A DNA stretch of 61,513 nt from Candidatus Puniceispirillum sp. (GTDB lineage Bacteria; Pseudomonadota; Alphaproteobacteria; Puniceispirillales; Puniceispirillaceae): contig JADHOR010000010.1 in the NCBI GenBank assembly GCA_016778895.1, positions 1 through 61,513 of the forward strand, read 5' to 3'. A program made the position numbers and the translations under genes. This document shows positions 8,907 through 17,345 of this stretch, piece after piece. How positions within the stretch are numbered: the stretch's first letter is position 1; each line of letters starts with the position of its first letter. The notes under the pieces were generated by a model. That model saw nothing but the letters and a program-made list of their open reading frames with translations, was not told the DNA's origin and made no database searches.

Positions 8907-9606
8907 AGGCGCGTCGTTTCGCCGAGGCCTTTAACCACTGCACCAGAAAATTCACTGCAAGTGATATCGCCAGCAAAATAAACCCAAGCGCCAACGCGAG
9001 CGCCAACTCGCCCTTTGACGTCTCAAGCGCAATCGCGGTGGTCATCACCCGCGTCAGATGATCAATATTACCACCGACGATAATCACCGCACCCACTTCT
9101 GAAACAGCCCGACCAAACCCGGCAAGAATAACCGTCAAAAGCGAATAGCGCGCGTCAATAATATAGGCCAGAAGGGCGGTGCGCCGCGGCACCACAAGAC
9201 TGTCAAAAAAATCCTTATAATCCTCATGCAGATCTTCAAGGACCTGACAGGACAGCGCGACAATGATCGGCGTGATCAATATCATCTGGGCGATCACCAT
9301 TGCTTCTGGCGTGTAAAGTAGCCCTAGCCAGCCAAAGGGGCCAGATCTTGATAGGTGCAAATAAACCAAAAGGCCGACAACCACCGGCGGCAGCCCCATC
9401 ATTGCATTGAAAACACCCACCAGAAAATCGCGCATCGGAAATTGGCGTATCGCCAGAATGGCGCCCAGTGGCAGGCCGATCAGACAGGATAGTGCCAGAG
9501 ATGCGAGACTGACATTAAGTGACAGCGCCAGAATCTCCATCAGATCATTATCTGAACTTGCCAATAAATGAAAGGCAGCGGCGAACGATTCTGAATAGAT
9601 TGGCAT
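8899..9606 (-). CDS. tupB: Tungstate ABC transporter permease TupB
   Basis: A 235-residue inner-membrane permease with about five membrane helices. It carries the EAA-type coupling loop of binding-protein-dependent permeases (VVPRRTALLAYIIDARYSLL ... GRAVSEVGAVIIVGGN). The SEVGAVIIVGGNI segment is typical of TupB/ModB-like permeases. AGGAAA lies just before the ATG. It is first in tupB-tupC-tupA. The tungstate transporter would supply the BisC-type enzyme at 45 kb. Confidence 0.87.
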   Translation of the reverse strand: MPIYSESFAAAFHLLASSDNDLMEILALSLNVSLASLALSCLIGLPLGAILAIRQFPMRDFLVGVFNAMMGLPPVVVGLLVYLHLSRSGPFGWLGLLYTPEAMVIAQMILITPIIVALSCQVLEDLHEDYKDFFDSLVVPRRTALLAYIIDARYSLLTVILAGFGRAVSEVGAVIIVGGNIDHLTRVMTTAIALETSKGELALALALGFILLAISLAVNFLVQWLKASAKRRAYV

Positions 9607-9701
9607 AAGCTTTCCTAGCGATGAGTGCCTACATCTACTATGAAAAAATCAGATGATCAACCGTTATGCTTAAAAGATCACAACGAATGGGTTTTGCCAG
9701 C

Positions 9702-10598
9702 TCACTTGTCGCTAAATTCGGTGCCAAGCGCCTTTTCATAAACCTTGATGATTGCGCTTTTAGGCTGGCGGCCAAAACCGGCGGCAATGGCATTTTGATA
9801 GCTGCTTGTCATGGCGTTAACCAAGGGTGTCATAGCGCGTTTTTCAATCGCAAGCTGTTGCACGTTTAAAATATCCTTGTAGGCATCTTCCATCGGGAAA
9901 TCATTGTCGAACTGACGCGCCAGCATGCGCGGCACAAAGTGATCGCCGGCAAAACTACGCGAACTGGCGGTTGTTACAACCTTTCTCAATGCCTCGGTTG
10001 ACAGTCCGCCTGCAACCGCCAGCGGCAATACCTCACAAAGTGCGACAATATTGATGTCATAGATAATGTTATTGATCGCTTTCATCATCTGGCCAGCGCC
10101 ACTATCGCCGCAATAGACGATGAACTCGCCCATCGCATCAAGCTGGGGTTTAGCCCGATCAAACAGAGATTTGCTACCACCAAACATCAGGGTCAATGTG
10201 CCATCTGTTGCCCGAAAGGGCAGGCCAGAAATCGGACAGTCAGCATAGGCAATGCCTCGGTTTGCGAGCTTGTCATGGATGGCGATGGCTTCGATCCGGT
10301 CAATGGTTGAATTGTCGATGATGGCAAGACCGTCAAGCGCCGTTTCGGCAATACCACCAGCCCCAAAAATCACCTCATTTACCTCTTTCGCCGACGGTAG
10401 GCATAAAAATATCAGATGACAATTTTCCGCCATTTGAGCGACCGAATCGGCAATGATCGTATCGTCGCCATTGAGCCGTTCAGTGGCTGTGTTTACCGCG
10501 TCATAAGCATAGAACGGGCGGTTAATCCGGCCCAGATTATTTGCCATGCCAAGGCCCATTTGACCAAGGCCAATAAACCCAATTCCTCGATTGCTCAT
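9702..10598 (-). CDS. NAD(P)-dependent beta-hydroxyacid dehydrogenase (3-hydroxyisobutyrate dehydrogenase / GarR family)
   Basis: A 298-residue protein. The N-terminal Rossmann fold carries GFIGLGQMGLGMANNL, and the substrate motif DCPISGLPFRATDGTLTLM is close to the family's D-x-P-V-S-G-G. The catalytic lysine is in GAGQMMKAINNI. Family members oxidise 3-hydroxyacids or reduce tartronate semialdehyde. It diverges from the galD-like gene across a 151-base promoter region, so both may answer to the same signal. It is 95 bases upstream of tupB, probably a separate unit. A tartronate-semialdehyde reductase or a step of an aromatic-acid pathway are both possible. Confidence 0.82.
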   Translation of the reverse strand: MSNRGIGFIGLGQMGLGMANNLGRINRPFYAYDAVNTATERLNGDDTIIADSVAQMAENCHLIFLCLPSAKEVNEVIFGAGGIAETALDGLAIIDNSTIDRIEAIAIHDKLANRGIAYADCPISGLPFRATDGTLTLMFGGSKSLFDRAKPQLDAMGEFIVYCGDSGAGQMMKAINNIIYDINIVALCEVLPLAVAGGLSTEALRKVVTTASSRSFAGDHFVPRMLARQFDNDFPMEDAYKDILNVQQLAIEKRAMTPLVNAMTSSYQNAIAAGFGRQPKSAIIKVYEKALGTEFSDK

Positions 10599-10660
10599 GA
10601 TCGTCCACCCTTTTGATTTACAACGGATGCTGCCACGGTTTGTGCTAGCCTAATTCAGTC

Positions 10661-10699
10661 TATACAGAAATTTTGTCCTGTATATATTATGACCTGTAC
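10661..10699. promoter_or_regulatory. Candidate operator, TATACAG/CTGTATA inverted repeat
   Basis: Between two divergent genes, 7-base arms TATACAG (10661-10667) and CTGTATA (10678-10684) form a perfect inverted repeat with a 10-base spacer. A third related half-site, CTGTACA, lies at 10693-10699. Position and symmetry suggest a regulator site, possibly of a GntR-type protein. No regulator gene is adjacent. Confidence 0.4.
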
Positions 10700-10749
10700 A
10701 CCAATGGTGAAATTAGAGTTTTTGTTAGATAAGATCGAGGATCCCTTAC

Positions 10750-11823
10750 ATGTCTCAGCGTGAAATTCCCTTTTTGTTTATGCGTGGCGGCACCTCGCGA
10801 GGCCCTTATTTTAACGCTGCTGATTTGCCATCTGATCGTGATACGATTGCCGAAATCCTGCTAAAGGCGGTTGGCGCAGGCCATCCGTTGAATATTGATG
10901 GTATCGGCGGGGGTAATGCAGTAACGAACAAGGTTGCGATGCTGTCAAAATCTGCTGATGATGATGCCGATATCGACTATTTCTTTGCACAGGTTTCGGT
11001 AACTGACCAACTGGTCGATTTCAGGCCAACCTGTGGCAATATCCTTTCCGGCGTTGGCCCGGCGGCAATTGAAATGGGGTTGATGCCGGCGGTTGATCCG
11101 GTAACAGAGGTGCGGATCAGGCTGGTGAATACAGGTGCGCTGGTGGTGGCAAAGATACAAACACCCGGCGGCATCGTGCGTTATGACGGCGACACCGCGA
11201 TTGATGGTGTGCCGGGGACGGCCGCAAGAATTGATCTGCAATTCATGGGTGTTGTTGGCGCGGTTACCGGAAAAATGTTGCCAACGGGAAATCTGCGCGA
11301 TCAGTTTGAGGGGGTTGAGGTCACTTGTATGGATGTGGCGATGCCGATCGTTTGCGCCCGCGCCGATGCGTTTGGGCTGTCTGGATATGAGTCTGTTCAA
11401 GATCTCGAAGCTAACAGAGATTTTATGGCAAAAATGGAAACTGTTCGGCTTGCTGCAGGTAGGGCGATGGGCATGGGAGATGTGCGCAAATCTGTCACGC
11501 CTAAATTCGCGCTGTTTGCGCTGGCAAAGGCCGGCGGCACGATTGCCGCGCGTTATTTCATGCCGTGGCAGGCACATCCGACAATGGCGGTAACTGGCGC
11601 ACAATGTCTGGCGTCCTGTGCGATCACCCCGGGCAGTATTGCCGATGGGTTGTTGACGCGGCCAAGTGCTAGCCCTGCAACTGTTACCATCGAGCATCCG
11701 TCTGGAACGATTGATGTGGTTGTTGATTATGGCATTACTGACACCGGGCTTGAGTTGAAATCGGCCGGTCTGGTGCGTACTGCGCGCAAATTAGCAGCGG
11801 GGCAGCTATTCGTCTCCAACTAA
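10750..11823 (+). CDS. galD: PrpF-family isomerase, 4-oxalomesaconate tautomerase-like (GalD)
   Basis: A 357-residue protein of the PrpF / diaminopimelate-epimerase fold. The start IPFLFMRGGTSRGPYF, then IDGIGGGNAVTNKVAML, DADIDYFFAQVSV, and FRPTCGNILSGVGPAAIE with the catalytic Cys-Gly-Asn closely resemble GalD of Pseudomonas putida, which converts the keto and enol forms of 4-oxalomesaconate in gallate degradation. GAGGA precedes the ATG at 9 bases. Ligand context: an oxaloacetate decarboxylase gene (20.4 kb) and a tricarboxylate transporter next door would fit growth on a tricarboxylic or aromatic-derived acid. An aconitate isomerase-type PrpF activity is the main alternative. Confidence 0.8.
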   Translation: MSQREIPFLFMRGGTSRGPYFNAADLPSDRDTIAEILLKAVGAGHPLNIDGIGGGNAVTNKVAMLSKSADDDADIDYFFAQVSVTDQLVDFRPTCGNILSGVGPAAIEMGLMPAVDPVTEVRIRLVNTGALVVAKIQTPGGIVRYDGDTAIDGVPGTAARIDLQFMGVVGAVTGKMLPTGNLRDQFEGVEVTCMDVAMPIVCARADAFGLSGYESVQDLEANRDFMAKMETVRLAAGRAMGMGDVRKSVTPKFALFALAKAGGTIAARYFMPWQAHPTMAVTGAQCLASCAITPGSIADGLLTRPSASPATVTIEHPSGTIDVVVDYGITDTGLELKSAGLVRTARKLAAGQLFVSN

Positions 11824-11935
11824 CTGCCCGTAAAAACCTTTAATATCGCGCTTTTGGGTGATGGAGGTTTGGCGGCGGGCTCCCCGGCTGGCATGATCGC
11901 TTACACCAGCTCCGCCTTCCTGTGAGGTCTGGCGT

Positions 11936-13579
11936 CTAGGCTTTTGGTTTATTGCCAAACCGGCGCCAGAGGACAACGCTGCTAACCGCGATTGCTGCCA
12001 TTGCCAGCGTGCTGCGCAAAAGACCGCCCATCATGAATAGGGGTAGTGATAGGCTGAGCAGCATCATCGGCGAGAAGAGACGCTCAAGTAGTGAGCCGGT
12101 ATCGCGGTGTTTTTGATAGATCGGGAAAATCATCGAAAACACGGCAACAATGGCAAAGAATAATGACCAAGGCCGAACAAAGAACAGCATCGGGTCGGCG
12201 TCAATTGCTAAGGCCCGGGCCAGATTCAGTTCGGCGATATTGCCAAGAACAACGCCAAGGATCATCGGTGCCAATGGGAACCCGAACTGGCGCATAACGA
12301 AACCCAGAATACCAAAGAAGAACAATGTCCAGATATCGTCTATTGAATTATGCAGGGCAAAGACACCAATCGTCGCAAAGGTCAGAATAACAGTTGCCAG
12401 CACATAGGTTTTAATACGTGTAACCAGAACAAAAATCCGAAGAACCCCCGACTGCATTCCAATCATGATGAAACTTGCCAAGAAAAACGCGATGTAAATT
12501 GAGTAAGCCAGTGCCGGCTCATCCTTAATGAAGGTTGGGCCTGGCACAATATCATGCATGAGCAGAGCCCCAAGCATGATCGCCGCAGTGATATCGCCTG
12601 GAATGCCTAGAGCCATAAGAGGGGTAAGGGCACCTCCTTCGACTGCATTGTTTGACGCTTCGGGTGCGATGATGCCTCGAGGGTCTCCTTTTCCAAAACT
12701 GGAATCATCTTTTGCGGCTTTTTTGGCCTGATCATAGGAAAGGATATTCGCAATTGATCCTCCAGCACCGGGCAAGATCCCCGTAAACATTCCGATTAAT
12801 GCTGAGCGAATTACGACCACCCAGTTTTTTATCAAGATTCCGATCGCGCGCCGATGTTCGATTTTTACCTTGACCTGCTTTCGGTCACTAAGAGCATTGC
12901 GTGCCGTCACTGGATTACGTAAATCAGAGAGCAGTTGGGAAAAAGCAAACAAGCCAATAAGCACTGCAATAAAGTCAAAACCTGTCAAAAGGTAGTCAGA
13001 GCCAAAATCAAAACGCCCAACACCAACCGCGTCATCCTCGCCTACTGTTCGAATTAATAACCCAGCAGCACCGGCAATCAAGCCCTTTACTAGATGCTCT
13101 CCGGCAAGTGACGCTGTCACCGTAAGAGCGAACATAACCAGCATGAAGAAATCCCAAGGTTGGAACTCTAGGCCTACCATTGCCAGTTGAGGTGCAAACA
13201 ACACCAACAAAATTGCTGATATTATCCCTCCACAAAAAGAAGACCAGACACCTATGCCAAGTGCAAGGCCGGGCTCACCATTGCGCGCCATTGGAAAACC
13301 GTCAAAGGTTGTTGCAACGGACGATGGTGTTCCTGGAATGCCTGTCAGAATGCCAGACATAAGGCCGCCGGAAAGGCCACCAACAAGAACCGAAATCATT
13401 GTCGCAAGCCCTTGTGCGGGTGGCATTGAGAATGTGAAGGGCAGGGTCAGGACAATCGCCATCGCAATGGTAAAGCCCGGTATTGAGCCAGCCATCAAGC
13501 CTGCACCAACACCGATGATCATGTATATCAAAGTTACCGGATCAATAATGTTAAGAAGTGCTTCAAGAAAAATATCCAT
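11936..13579 (-). CDS. tctA: Second tripartite transporter, large membrane subunit TctA
   Basis: A 547-residue TTT permease. The N-terminal signature reads MAGSIPGFTIAMAIVLTLPF and the internal repeat GMFTGILPGAGGSIANILSY. About twelve membrane segments are visible, with a hydrophilic PEASNNAVEGGALTP block like the substrate region of TctA. It is clearly different from the copy at 2.8 kb (one reads IPGFTIAM where the other reads LPGLTAAA), so it is a separate paralogue and not a recent duplicate. It is last in its operon and starts 7 bases after tctB. Confidence 0.92.
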   Translation of the reverse strand: MDIFLEALLNIIDPVTLIYMIIGVGAGLMAGSIPGFTIAMAIVLTLPFTFSMPPAQGLATMISVLVGGLSGGLMSGILTGIPGTPSSVATTFDGFPMARNGEPGLALGIGVWSSFCGGIISAILLVLFAPQLAMVGLEFQPWDFFMLVMFALTVTASLAGEHLVKGLIAGAAGLLIRTVGEDDAVGVGRFDFGSDYLLTGFDFIAVLIGLFAFSQLLSDLRNPVTARNALSDRKQVKVKIEHRRAIGILIKNWVVVIRSALIGMFTGILPGAGGSIANILSYDQAKKAAKDDSSFGKGDPRGIIAPEASNNAVEGGALTPLMALGIPGDITAAIMLGALLMHDIVPGPTFIKDEPALAYSIYIAFFLASFIMIGMQSGVLRIFVLVTRIKTYVLATVILTFATIGVFALHNSIDDIWTLFFFGILGFVMRQFGFPLAPMILGVVLGNIAELNLARALAIDADPMLFFVRPWSLFFAIVAVFSMIFPIYQKHRDTGSLLERLFSPMMLLSLSLPLFMMGGLLRSTLAMAAIAVSSVVLWRRFGNKPKA

Positions 13580-13586
13580 TTGAAGT

Positions 13587-14066
13587 TTACACCCCTGTCA
13601 AAGACCCGCGTGGCAGAAACACTTCCAACACGACGGTGAATAAAAGCCACATACCTCCAGACGCCCCGAAAGCGATCAACAAATGCATTAGAATCGCACT
13701 CCAGCCACCCAATACGGTTAGAAGGATAAAGCAAAACAAAATATTACCAATTAGCATTCCTAAATAGGGAAGGGCCGCCAGATAAAGTGCAAAGATTGTG
13801 AAAACAGCGATAACATTTCGCCAATATAAAATAAATTCAACCATGGTCTTTCTCGGCGCTGCCTCAATCTTTTCCTTTGGCATGCCAATTGACTGCAACA
13901 AGTAGACCACACTCAATAAACCAAGAATAATGACGATGAGACGAGGCCAAGCTGCAGGTGACAAAACGCCGTAGTCAGGCTCACGAATTTCAAAGGTGGC
14001 AAGCATCAACCCGGCACTCATCATAATAAGGCACAATGCTACCAAGCTATCTCGATTTAGCGACAT
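13587..14066 (-). CDS. tctB: Second tripartite transporter, small membrane subunit TctB
   Basis: A 159-residue protein with four hydrophobic segments. The N-terminal helix LVALCLIMMSAGLMLATFEI is followed by the loop DYGVLSPAAWPRLIVIILGL, which matches the TctB pattern. The last segment is MWLLFTVVLEVFLPRG. No strong ribosome site precedes the ATG, so it may depend on readthrough or coupling after the hairpin upstream. It lies between tctC and tctA. Confidence 0.85.
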   Translation of the reverse strand: MSLNRDSLVALCLIMMSAGLMLATFEIREPDYGVLSPAAWPRLIVIILGLLSVVYLLQSIGMPKEKIEAAPRKTMVEFILYWRNVIAVFTIFALYLAALPYLGMLIGNILFCFILLTVLGGWSAILMHLLIAFGASGGMWLLFTVVLEVFLPRGSLTGV

Positions 14067-14103
14067 CTGAAGACCACGTTATTAGAAGGGTTAATAAAAG
14101 CCT

Positions 14104-14132
14104 TTGGCTGGCAACGTTTGGTCGCCAGCCAA
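14104..14132 (-). terminator. Intercistronic hairpin between second tctC and tctB
   Basis: Perfect 9-base arms TTGGCTGGC / GCCAGCCAA with an 11-base loop. It lies after the tctC stop and before tctB, followed on the minus strand by a T-rich stretch. It parallels the hairpin at 4970-4994 in the first operon and probably limits expression of the membrane subunits relative to the binding protein. Confidence 0.65.
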
Positions 14133-14171
14133 CAAATTTTTACAGATCAATTGCAACGGCAGTTAATCTGA

Positions 14172-15152
14172 TTATTTTTTATACATGCCAATCTCAATAG
14201 CAACGGCTTCGTAAGCGTTATACAACTCTTGAGAATAAGCGGTGAACTCTTCTGGGCCCTGGTAACGCAGTCCAGTGCCCTTAGCCGCCATAGCTTTTTG
14301 CAAGCTTGGGTTATCAACAGCTTGCTTGATAATGCCAGCCCACATATCGATTATCTCTTTTGGCGTGCCTTTTGGCGCCACAACTCCGCGCTCAAGTGCA
14401 AAGCTCATATTAATACCGCGCTCTTTAAGAGTTGGGGTATTCGGCAGTTGAGGATCACGGTCGTCATTAGCTATTGCCAAAGCCTTTATAGTTCCTGCTT
14501 CCAAATGCTTCTTGCCTGAGGCGACGTTTACAGCCCCTAGCGTGATCGCACCGGATAACAAAGCATTCATCCGTTCAGCAGTGCCATCATAAGGAACGAG
14601 CTTGAGGTTCACGCCAGTAGCTTTTTGCAAAAGCAACCAAATGAAGTGCGATGTCGAGCCAAATGTTGCCCCTGCTGTGACTTGTCCTGGGTTGGCCTTG
14701 GCGTATGCTACCATCTCCTCAATTGAGTTGAAGGGAGCATCAGCAGCAGCACCGATGATGTCAGGCGTAATAGTTACGTTTGCAACCTTGTCAAAGCCGT
14801 CATAGTGAAAATCAATCCTTCCATTCAAAAAGCTGGTGATGGCTGATTGGTGGATCGCAAATAAGGTACAGCCATCCGGCTTTGCCTTGGCAGCCTGCTT
14901 GGCGCCTTTGTTGCCGCCCTGACCCGGTACGGTGACAACTTTGAGGTTGTAGGGCGTATCCATTTCACTGATTGTTTTTTCAACCAATGCATACAGGACC
15001 TGTGTGCCGCCACCTGCTTTCCATGGAACGATCAGCTGCGCAGTATCACATGGCAGTTTTGGAACCGAATGGGATCCTGCCTGTGCAACGGACGTTGCCA
15101 ATATCAGGCTGGCAGCGGCGGCGCCGAGAATTGAAAGTCTTGATTTTAGCAT
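14172..15152 (-). CDS. tctC: Second tripartite transporter, periplasmic binding protein TctC
   Basis: A 326-residue Bug/TctC-type binding protein. The signal peptide ends near residue 25 (SVAQA). The mature start holds LIVPWKAGGGTQVLYALVEK, with VPGQGGNKGAKQAAKAKPDG and GATFGSTSHFIWLLLQ as ligand-site loops. GGGAG lies 10 bases before the ATG. It heads a tctCBA operon and diverges from the aspartate-dehydrogenase-like gene 189 bases away. The substrate is a carboxylate of unknown identity; proximity to galD suggests a di- or tricarboxylic acid. Confidence 0.9.
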   Translation of the reverse strand: MLKSRLSILGAAAASLILATSVAQAGSHSVPKLPCDTAQLIVPWKAGGGTQVLYALVEKTISEMDTPYNLKVVTVPGQGGNKGAKQAAKAKPDGCTLFAIHQSAITSFLNGRIDFHYDGFDKVANVTITPDIIGAAADAPFNSIEEMVAYAKANPGQVTAGATFGSTSHFIWLLLQKATGVNLKLVPYDGTAERMNALLSGAITLGAVNVASGKKHLEAGTIKALAIANDDRDPQLPNTPTLKERGINMSFALERGVVAPKGTPKEIIDMWAGIIKQAVDNPSLQKAMAAKGTGLRYQGPEEFTAYSQELYNAYEAVAIEIGMYKK

Positions 15153-15341
15153 TTGAAAAACACTCCCTGTGATTTGTTACATAATAATTTGTCACGTGCG
15201 GCGGCAAAAAAAAGAGGCACCACAATCGATCAACTTTTCGTGAATTAGGTTGCAAAGGTTCGCTACGCCGAGTCAATATATTTGTTAGTTCGTGGAGTAA
15301 ACTTTAATTAAAAAATCTGCCCAGACCGGGCCGGAGAAAAT

Positions 15342-16145
15342 ATGCTATCGGTAGGAATTATTGGCCTTGGAACCATTGGCAATGTGGTTGCAAAAGCGCT
15401 TGATGACAGGATCAGCGGCATGAGGTTGGCGGCGATCGCCTCGGGGCGTCGTGACAAGGCACTTGCCAGCATTGCAAAGCTATCAGAACAGGTTGATCTT
15501 TTGACAATCGACGAGGTGGCTGAGCGCTGTGACATAATTGTTGATTGTGCGCCAAAGGCGGTGTTTCGCGACATTGCGATGGCAGTATTGTCGCGTGGTC
15601 GAACCCTTGTAACAGTCAGTGGAGCCGGCATTCTTGCCAATGAGGATATCGAAGAGGTCGCACGCCAGAATGGTGGGCAGCTGGTTCTGGCGACCGGTGC
15701 GCTGCTTGGCCTTGACGCAGTGCGCGCCGCCGCCGAGGGTACAATTCATTCGGTGCGGATGATCACCCGCAAACCACCTAATGCGTTGAGGGATGCGCCT
15801 CACATCATCGATAATAATATCAGCCTTGATCGTTTAAATGGTGCTATTCGAGTATTTGAAGGCAGTGCCCGCGAAGGCGCTAAGGCCTTTCCTGCCAATG
15901 TTAATGTGGCGGCGGCTTTGGGCTTGGCCGGGGTTGGTGCTGATGCAACCCAGCTTGAAGTCTGGGCTGATCCGCACCTTGATCGCAACACCCATGCGAT
16001 TGAGGTTGATGCTGATAGTGCAAAATTTACCCTGCAAATCGAGAATGTACAATCTGAGAGCAATCCGGGCACAGGCAAGATTACGGCTTTGAGCGTGATT
16101 GCCTGTTTGCGCGGTATGACTGCACCAATGAAAGTCGGCACTTAG
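15342..16145 (+). CDS. L-aspartate dehydrogenase-like protein (NadX family)
   Basis: A 267-residue protein. The N-terminal NAD-binding fold has VGIIGLGTIGNVVAKAL. The middle holds VTVSGAGILANEDI and a GALLGLDAVRAAAEG loop. The C-terminal domain has the conserved FPANVNVAAALGLAGVG block of aspartate dehydrogenases. The family interconverts aspartate and oxaloacetate or iminoaspartate with NAD(P). Length matches (about 265). GGAG lies 5 bases before the ATG. No nadA, nadB or nadC is next to it, so a catabolic role tied to oxaloacetate or a related amino acid is more likely than NAD synthesis. It diverges from the second tctC. Confidence 0.75.
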   Translation: MLSVGIIGLGTIGNVVAKALDDRISGMRLAAIASGRRDKALASIAKLSEQVDLLTIDEVAERCDIIVDCAPKAVFRDIAMAVLSRGRTLVTVSGAGILANEDIEEVARQNGGQLVLATGALLGLDAVRAAAEGTIHSVRMITRKPPNALRDAPHIIDNNISLDRLNGAIRVFEGSAREGAKAFPANVNVAAALGLAGVGADATQLEVWADPHLDRNTHAIEVDADSAKFTLQIENVQSESNPGTGKITALSVIACLRGMTAPMKVGT

Positions 16146-16235
16146 ATCAAGCGTGCAACGGGGCCGGCACCAGACGGCTTCGTGGCGGCGTTAAATGATA
16201 ATCATTGAAATTATGGTGGATAGAGGAGAGCCGTT

Positions 16236-17093
16236 ATGCGGTTAGTTGCATTTGAAAAGGCGGATGGGCAGCATATTGGTGTTATCACTGATCGGGGCGT
16301 TGTCGATTTGTCGCTTATTGACCCATCGGCTCCGCGCGACCTTGGTGCGGTTATCAAGGCCGGTCAGCTGGATGAGATCACTGCCATTATGGCCCGTGCC
16401 GATGACGCAGTGCATCATCAAATGGCCGATTTGAAATTTGCCCTGCCAGTTGCACATCCGGGCAAGATTTTGTGTCTTGGTCTAAATTACATGGATCATG
16501 TGGCGGAGGGGCCGTTTGATAAACAGCCATTTCCGGCTATTTTCATGCGCAGTGCAACATCGCTGGTGGCAGCCAATCAACCGATCATTGCCCCAAAAGT
16601 TTCTGAAACGCTGGATTATGAGGCTGAGCTGGCGGTGATCATCGGCAAGGAATGTAAAAACCTTACCGAAGAGAACGCACTGGAGGCTATCGCCGGCTAT
16701 AGCTGTTTTAATGATGGATCGGTGCGTGAATTCCAGCGTCATACGATACAGTGGACGATGGGAAAGAACTTTGACAAGACTGGCCCTTTCGGCCCGATCA
16801 TTGTAACGCCCGATGAATTGCCAGCGGCAGCAACTGGTCTGAAAATTGAATGCCGGCTAAATGGCCAAACTGTGCAGTCAAGCACAACTGATATGATGAT
16901 TTTTCCAATTATCGAAACGCTCGTATATATCACCAAGGCCGTCACCCTTGAGCCGGGTGATCTGGTTATTATGGGCACCCCGTCTGGCGTTGGTCACGCC
17001 CGAAAGCCGCCTTTATGGATGAAAGATGGCGATCTGGTTGAGGTCGAAATTGAAGGCATTGGAATTCTAGCCAACCCCATTAACGCTGAGTAA
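16236..17093 (+). CDS. Fumarylacetoacetate hydrolase family protein
   Basis: A 285-residue FAH-fold enzyme. The core starts near residue 75 (GKILCLGLNYMDHVAEG). The metal-binding acidic cluster is in ETLDYEAELAVIIG, followed by YSCFNDGSVREFQ, the GKNFDKTGPFGPIIV segment and GDLVIMGTPSGVGHAR. Members hydrolyse or decarboxylate beta-dicarbonyl acids, or isomerise them, in aromatic and sugar-acid catabolism. GAGGAG precedes the ATG. It is 90 bases after the aspartate-dehydrogenase-like gene. Acylpyruvase, oxaloacetate decarboxylase and hydroxymuconate-type activities are all possible. Confidence 0.85.
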   Translation: MRLVAFEKADGQHIGVITDRGVVDLSLIDPSAPRDLGAVIKAGQLDEITAIMARADDAVHHQMADLKFALPVAHPGKILCLGLNYMDHVAEGPFDKQPFPAIFMRSATSLVAANQPIIAPKVSETLDYEAELAVIIGKECKNLTEENALEAIAGYSCFNDGSVREFQRHTIQWTMGKNFDKTGPFGPIIVTPDELPAAATGLKIECRLNGQTVQSSTTDMMIFPIIETLVYITKAVTLEPGDLVIMGTPSGVGHARKPPLWMKDGDLVEVEIEGIGILANPINAE

Positions 17094-17345
17094 TTGCCAA
17101 TTTTTTTGAATGGCGTTGCCTGCCGTAAAATCGAAAAAAATTGCGCCAAAGCCGGCGAACAGGGAATTTAAGTCCATTTATTAAGAAATTTTGTTAAATT
17201 CTCACTGCTTTGGCGGTGTGGATTTCAAAAAGCCTTTTATATCATTGGCTTTTGGTGTGCCGCCGTAGCGTCTGGGCGTTGAAGTTTTGTTTGTTACAGG
17301 CTAATAAAGCTTATTATTTTCCCCCATCCTGGAGACTCCCCCAAA

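Noticed and set aside
10945-11697. 250-codon antisense frame inside the galD-like gene
   Set aside because: Low-complexity, Arg/His-rich translation typical of a shadow frame; the plus-strand gene is clear.
11824-11935. Possible terminator between the convergent galD and tctA genes
   Set aside because: The GC-rich stretch GCGGGCTCCCCGGC pairs only imperfectly and lacks a T-run.
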